DNA of 64,000 nucleotides, taken from positions 161,574-225,573 of the forward strand of contig JAFQDE010000004.1 in the NCBI GenBank assembly GCA_017416155.1. Direction: 5' to 3'. The DNA is from Tyzzerella sp. GTDB taxonomy: Bacteria; Bacillota; Clostridia; Lachnospirales; Lachnospiraceae. A model generated the notes under the pieces. That model was not told the DNA's origin. It was given only the letters and a program-made list of their open reading frames with translations, and did not search any database. How positions within the stretch are numbered: position 1 is the first letter of the stretch; the number at the start of each line of letters is the position of its first letter. The position numbers and the translations under genes are program-made. Positions 60,164 through 64,000 of this stretch are shown one piece after another.

Positions 60164-63100
60164 ATGAAGACGTTAAGTAAGAAGCAGGTTTTAGTTTTTG
60201 TTATATCAGCGTGCTTGCTTTGTCTGTCTGCAACGATAATACTAATAATTGGAAACAACAGCAATTCCACAAAACAGACTCATATTGAAAAGATGGAATT
60301 GCAATTATCGTCTACAGAAGTGAAAGGCAAGGTTCGTACAGAAATAACTTTGCCTTCGGTAACGGTTCTTAATGTGAAGGATAAGAATTTGCAGGATTCA
60401 GTCCGTATTAAGATGTTGTTTGTTGAAGATAGTAGGTATGTGTTACCGGCAAAGAATGCAAATGAAGGTGTTTTGTTGTCTGAAAATACGACTTATACAC
60501 CTACGAAATGCGGTACATATAAGATTACTTATTTTGTAGAGAATGCAGATGGTGAGAAGGCAAGTGTAGAAGCTAAAATGCTTGTAGAGGCGAATTTGGA
60601 TGATCCACTTGGATACAATTTGGCAGGTAAGACACAATTAGATAATTGGATTATAGGACAAGATAAACAAAATTCATGTCTTAATGAATATGGAGAGATT
60701 GTAATAGCAGGAAAAGAAGGAAGACATTTTACAGGTGCTGTATACAAAGGGGAAAAAATACAAAATGGAGATACTGTTGCATTCTCCTTTAGAGCAGAAC
60801 CATTAGAATCGGTTATGTTTTATAATGTTTCGTTCCTTGTCACGCCGTCCTGTGATGAATCAGAGCCTACCTATTATGAAGGGACATGGCCGAAGTATTT
60901 CAATATGAGAATTTACAATAAGATCGCAACGTATGCTGTAACAGTAAATAATGAAAATTTCGGACTACTTGGAAATCTTAGTTTGAACTTATGTGACGGG
61001 AAAGAACATACAATTGCAATTAACATTGTAGCAGACGAGGAAGAAATTGTCACAAATCTTTGGGTTGATACAGATGTAACAGAAGAGGCTACCGCCACGG
61101 GTACAATTAAGAAGACTGATGTTGCATCAAAGTACGGTCAAAATTCAGAACATTTAAAAATATTCAACAAGAATATTTCAGGGTGGCTCAGTTTTGGCGC
61201 AAATGTCGTGGATCCGGATACAAGCAATGACGGAATGACAATTAAAGCACTTTCTATCAATGGAAGCAACGCTTTGTTGTCACCGGAGATTAAAGTTGCT
61301 GCCTTTGATAAAATGTTGGTTAACAAGACGATTACACTTCCAGAAGTAAAAGCGAAGGATATGAATGATTATTCGGATATTTCTTCAGATGTAAAAGTGT
61401 ATGTAAAGATGCCGGGAACTGATTTTGTAGAATATACTGCGAAGGAATATACCCCAACGCATTCAGGGACATATGTCTTCCGCTATCTTGTAACAGATAG
61501 AAACGGTATTCAGGCCTATGAAGAATATAGCGTAGATTGTGCCAAGGGAGAATCTGATGTACCACCGGTAATATTGTTTGGTGCGAAAGTAAAGGATAAA
61601 TATGTCGTAACAGTTGGTGAAAAATTTACGATTCCGGTAACAGCAAGTGTGAAGGATTCGTTTGGAGATGATATAACATCGCGCCTAAAGGTTAGCTTGA
61701 CAGGAAGAGAAAAAGCAGAACTGACAGCGGGACAAGTGTTTTGTTTCTATTCGATTGGTGAAAACACGCTGCGTTATGAAGTAAAGGATTATAATGGTAA
61801 TATCAGCGCAAAAGAAATAAAAATTCAAGTAACAGGGAAAATAAAAGGAAACATTTTGGATTATCCGAGTGCTTGGTTTTTTGGGAAAAATTCCGCTTTA
61901 AAAAACAATATGCTTATTGTGGATGATACTACAGCCTTTGCATTTGGAGCGCAAAAAATTTACGACGAAAAGGTGCGCATGCTTATGAAATATGTTCCAG
62001 CCAGTGGCGTGGGTACCGGGGATGGAACGGAACTTCTCTTAATTAATTTAAGAGGCGGAAGTAATGCAAAAAAGACAATTAAGACAGAGTCAAATCCTAA
62101 TGGTACAGCTTCTGTTGAGTGGCCAGATGGTGTTGTGTTACAGATTCATTCAAAGTATGGCATAGGTGTAAAAGCAGCAGGATATGAAGGGGCTAGTTAC
62201 GGAGGTGCAAAACTATCAAAAAGTGTACGAGACATTTTTTATAACAAAGAGGTCGAGTTGGCTTTTCAGACAACGGATGTATATGAAGGCGATGAGTTCA
62301 AGGGTGTATTATTTGAACTGTGGATTAACGGAACAAAAATGACTTGGAGTGGTACAGCAGCAAATAAGGATGGAGACCTTTTCCTTTCCAATCGTCTCGT
62401 AGGTGCCAATCCAAATGTTCTTCAGGCAGGATGGCTTGATTTCTATATGAATGGTTCTAATACTAAAAATGGAAATCGGACACAGATTTATTCAATTACA
62501 CTTGATGGAAGCAAACCGTTAAAACTGGAGGTTTCGGCTGATAAGAAAGATAATCAGACCTGTGCGATTGGTGAGATATATACTTTACCGGTTGTCACGG
62601 TGAAACTGGGCGGAAGCGATATATCATCTAAGGTTAAAAAATTCATTTGGATTAACGGTACAGATAAGCCGGATTTGAGTGGAAATGGTTATACAGAAAA
62701 AACAATAGTGCCAAATGAGACGCATGTAAAAGGATTCCAGATTATTTATGTATATGATGGTAAGGAAATCTTAACGATACCAGTAGTAAACACTACGAAG
62801 GGAACAAATGTGACGTCTCAGGGGAAATACACTGAGAAGAATAGAACGTGGGTATATTCTGAAAAGAAAATATATAACAGTATGGTATCTGTCACTTTTA
62901 AACTGAATGAACAGCTTCCGACAGGAAAGTGGATCGATTTTGGAATTCGTGGAAATGATCAGAAGGATACATCGAAATTTAGCTGGCAGAAGGGATTGGT
63001 TCTGAGAATCCTCAATGATGCAAAATGGGGAATAGGCGTTAAGGTCGGACATAGCACAAAGGGAAACTATAATGTGGATAATAGATATGTTGGATGGGAT

Positions 63101-64000
63101 TATGATTTCAGTAATGTAGATTGGACCAAAGAACATACATTAACCTATATTGTAGAAGATGTGTACAAGAATGATGTGTTTATGGGAATCCAAATGACAT
63201 TCAAGTTTGATGGAGAACCGGTAAAATTGTTAGCATATCTTTCTGGCACGAGCAATCCGGATGGAAATAAGACGGATGTATTTGTTCCAAAGGATATTCT
63301 AAGCTTAAGCGATACAGATTCAACAGTGAATGATACGACAGGAAGCTATATGTTTGTAAGATATGAGGGAGGAGCAGGATTTTCAGTTACAGACGCATAC
63401 CTATTGTCATGGGGTGAAAGTTCTGACGATGAGAACAAAGAGAACGATGGTGGCGAAGGTAAAGATGATAATGATGATGGAACGGGAGACAATACGGGCA
63501 ATGACTCTCGTGAAAATATTGTTTCTGAGATGACTGTATTAAATAATGGAAAGACATGGTCTTATGTAGCACAAAAGATTTATAACAGCGAAGTAGAGAT
63601 TGGCTTCAAACTGAATGAACAATTGCCGTCTGGTGCATGGGTTGATTTTGGAGTAAGAGGTAATGCACAGGAGTCCAACTCGTGGTTTAATTACCAAAAA
63701 GGATTACTGATTCGTTTAAGATATGATCCGACATGGGGAATCGGAGTTAAGGTAGGCCATAGTACGGCAGGAAATTATAATGTTAACACCAGATATGTTG
63801 GATGGGATTATGATTTCACAGGCGTGGATTGGACCCAAGAACATACCATTAAATATGTTGTAGAAGATGTATATGAAAATAATGTATTTACAGGAATCCG
63901 AATGGCGTTTGAATTTGATGGAGAGCCGGTGAAACTGTTGGCATATCTTAGCGGAACCACGAATCCAGATAGTAAAAAGACAGATGTGTTTGTACCGAAG
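60164..64000 (+). CDS. Giant secreted multi-domain repeat protein (3' end beyond window)
   Basis: ATG 60164 (GAAGGAG upstream) opens a frame that reads through the window end with no stop: 1,279 codons. An N-terminal hydrophobic segment (about 8-30) serves as signal/anchor. The rest alternates two kinds of unit: short Ig-like beta domains with TLPSVTVLNV and TLPEVKAKDM starts (a DUF5011/HYR-like look), and larger jelly-roll-like domains. Two of the latter form a clear tandem repeat (starting near 62844 and 63552, period 708 bases) with WDYDF, HSTxGNYNV and DGEPVKLLAYLSG shared. An Asp/Glu/Gly-rich linker (SSDDENKENDGGEGKDDN) joins them. A surface or carbohydrate-binding role is inferred; no catalytic motif or sorting signal is visible in this part. 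Confidence 0.8.
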   Translation, partial: MKTLSKKQVLVFVISACLLCLSATIILIIGNNSNSTKQTHIEKMELQLSSTEVKGKVRTEITLPSVTVLNVKDKNLQDSVRIKMLFVEDSRYVLPAKNANEGVLLSENTTYTPTKCGTYKITYFVENADGEKASVEAKMLVEANLDDPLGYNLAGKTQLDNWIIGQDKQNSCLNEYGEIVIAGKEGRHFTGAVYKGEKIQNGDTVAFSFRAEPLESVMFYNVSFLVTPSCDESEPTYYEGTWPKYFNMRIYNKIATYAVTVNNENFGLLGNLSLNLCDGKEHTIAINIVADEEEIVTNLWVDTDVTEEATATGTIKKTDVASKYGQNSEHLKIFNKNISGWLSFGANVVDPDTSNDGMTIKALSINGSNALLSPEIKVAAFDKMLVNKTITLPEVKAKDMNDYSDISSDVKVYVKMPGTDFVEYTAKEYTPTHSGTYVFRYLVTDRNGIQAYEEYSVDCAKGESDVPPVILFGAKVKDKYVVTVGEKFTIPVTASVKDSFGDDITSRLKVSLTGREKAELTAGQVFCFYSIGENTLRYEVKDYNGNISAKEIKIQVTGKIKGNILDYPSAWFFGKNSALKNNMLIVDDTTAFAFGAQKIYDEKVRMLMKYVPASGVGTGDGTELLLINLRGGSNAKKTIKTESNPNGTASVEWPDGVVLQIHSKYGIGVKAAGYEGASYGGAKLSKSVRDIFYNKEVELAFQTTDVYEGDEFKGVLFELWINGTKMTWSGTAANKDGDLFLSNRLVGANPNVLQAGWLDFYMNGSNTKNGNRTQIYSITLDGSKPLKLEVSADKKDNQTCAIGEIYTLPVVTVKLGGSDISSKVKKFIWINGTDKPDLSGNGYTEKTIVPNETHVKGFQIIYVYDGKEILTIPVVNTTKGTNVTSQGKYTEKNRTWVYSEKKIYNSMVSVTFKLNEQLPTGKWIDFGIRGNDQKDTSKFSWQKGLVLRILNDAKWGIGVKVGHSTKGNYNVDNRYVGWDYDFSNVDWTKEHTLTYIVEDVYKNDVFMGIQMTFKFDGEPVKLLAYLSGTSNPDGNKTDVFVPKDILSLSDTDSTVNDTTGSYMFVRYEGGAGFSVTDAYLLSWGESSDDENKENDGGEGKDDNDDGTGDNTGNDSRENIVSEMTVLNNGKTWSYVAQKIYNSEVEIGFKLNEQLPSGAWVDFGVRGNAQESNSWFNYQKGLLIRLRYDPTWGIGVKVGHSTAGNYNVNTRYVGWDYDFTGVDWTQEHTIKYVVEDVYENNVFTGIRMAFEFDGEPVKLLAYLSGTTNPDSKKTDVFVPK

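Noticed and set aside
1-64000. CRISPR array, tRNA or rRNA genes, prophage
   Set aside because: I looked for regularly spaced repeats, cloverleaf-like GGTTCGAAT segments, rRNA sequence and phage structural genes, and found none I could support.

Overview
The window is low-GC Firmicutes chromosome. It most resembles a gut Lachnospiraceae (Clostridia): Clostridia-type leuCD, ATP-type PEP carboxykinase, a two-gene adenine deaminase operon with a BMP/Nup-type purine ABC transporter, a pheST T-box, VKTGD-like sorting motifs and a clostridial-looking 6S RNA. The organism call is inference from gene content and codon habit; no rRNA or tRNA marker is present.

Layout. (1) 1-2.98 kb: tail of a surface-protein/sortase cluster: a truncated beta-rich protein, a BspA-like leucine-rich-repeat protein with an odd internal sorting signal, a short class C-like sortase, and a small secreted protein whose frame runs into leuC. 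(2) 2.9-10.2 kb: leuCD, an NhaC-family antiporter, threonine synthase, pckA and a PfkB-type sugar kinase. (3) 10.2-19 kb: a 6S RNA candidate, then a structured leader and a purine operon (adenine deaminase-like protein, adenine deaminase, ABC ATPase, two permeases, BMP lipoprotein). (4) 19-29.3 kb: SpoIID-like protein, YihY-family membrane protein, T-box-pheST, a Fic protein, queA, a DUF1648 membrane protein, and a stand-alone TrpB2 on the minus strand. (5) 29.4-43.7 kb: an exopolysaccharide/capsule locus. It starts with a PglF/CapD-type dehydratase, then a remnant of an Rpn-type nuclease, then a visibly AT-richer block with an HpcH aldolase, initiating sugar transferase, Ldh2 oxidoreductase, acyltransferase, four glycosyltransferases, Wzy, Wzx and a nucleotidyltransferase. 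It is closed by a bidirectional terminator and a minus-strand XRE regulator. (6) 44-59.1 kb: an EF-G-like GTPase with altered GTPase motifs, TrkA/TrkH potassium uptake plus an unknown membrane protein, a small P-loop protein, an XRE protein, leuS, a 53-codon minus-strand gene not previously called, an ABC-F ATPase, a class I amidotransferase, a membrane dipeptidase and a DUF1015 protein. (7) 59.3-64 kb: a HicB antitoxin behind a deleted hicA, a long hairpin hiding a perfect Shine-Dalgarno site, and the first 1,279 codons of a giant secreted repeat protein that runs off the window.

How the parts work together. The purine block is the clearest functional unit: the transporter imports nucleosides or bases and the deaminases act on the adenine moiety, with a three-way-junction leader as likely control. 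The exopolysaccharide block is a Wzx/Wzy-type pathway: lipid-linked unit started by the PglC-like transferase, extended by GT4, GT2 and GT32 enzymes, decorated by an acyltransferase, flipped and polymerised. Its aldolase/Ldh2 pair hints at a non-sugar acidic substituent. I saw no CRISPR array, complete insertion sequence, prophage or tRNA gene. The best candidates for something undescribed are the purine-operon leader RNA with the paralogous deaminase, the double-signal surface protein next to its sortase, the aldolase/Ldh2 pair in the glycan locus and the giant repeat protein.
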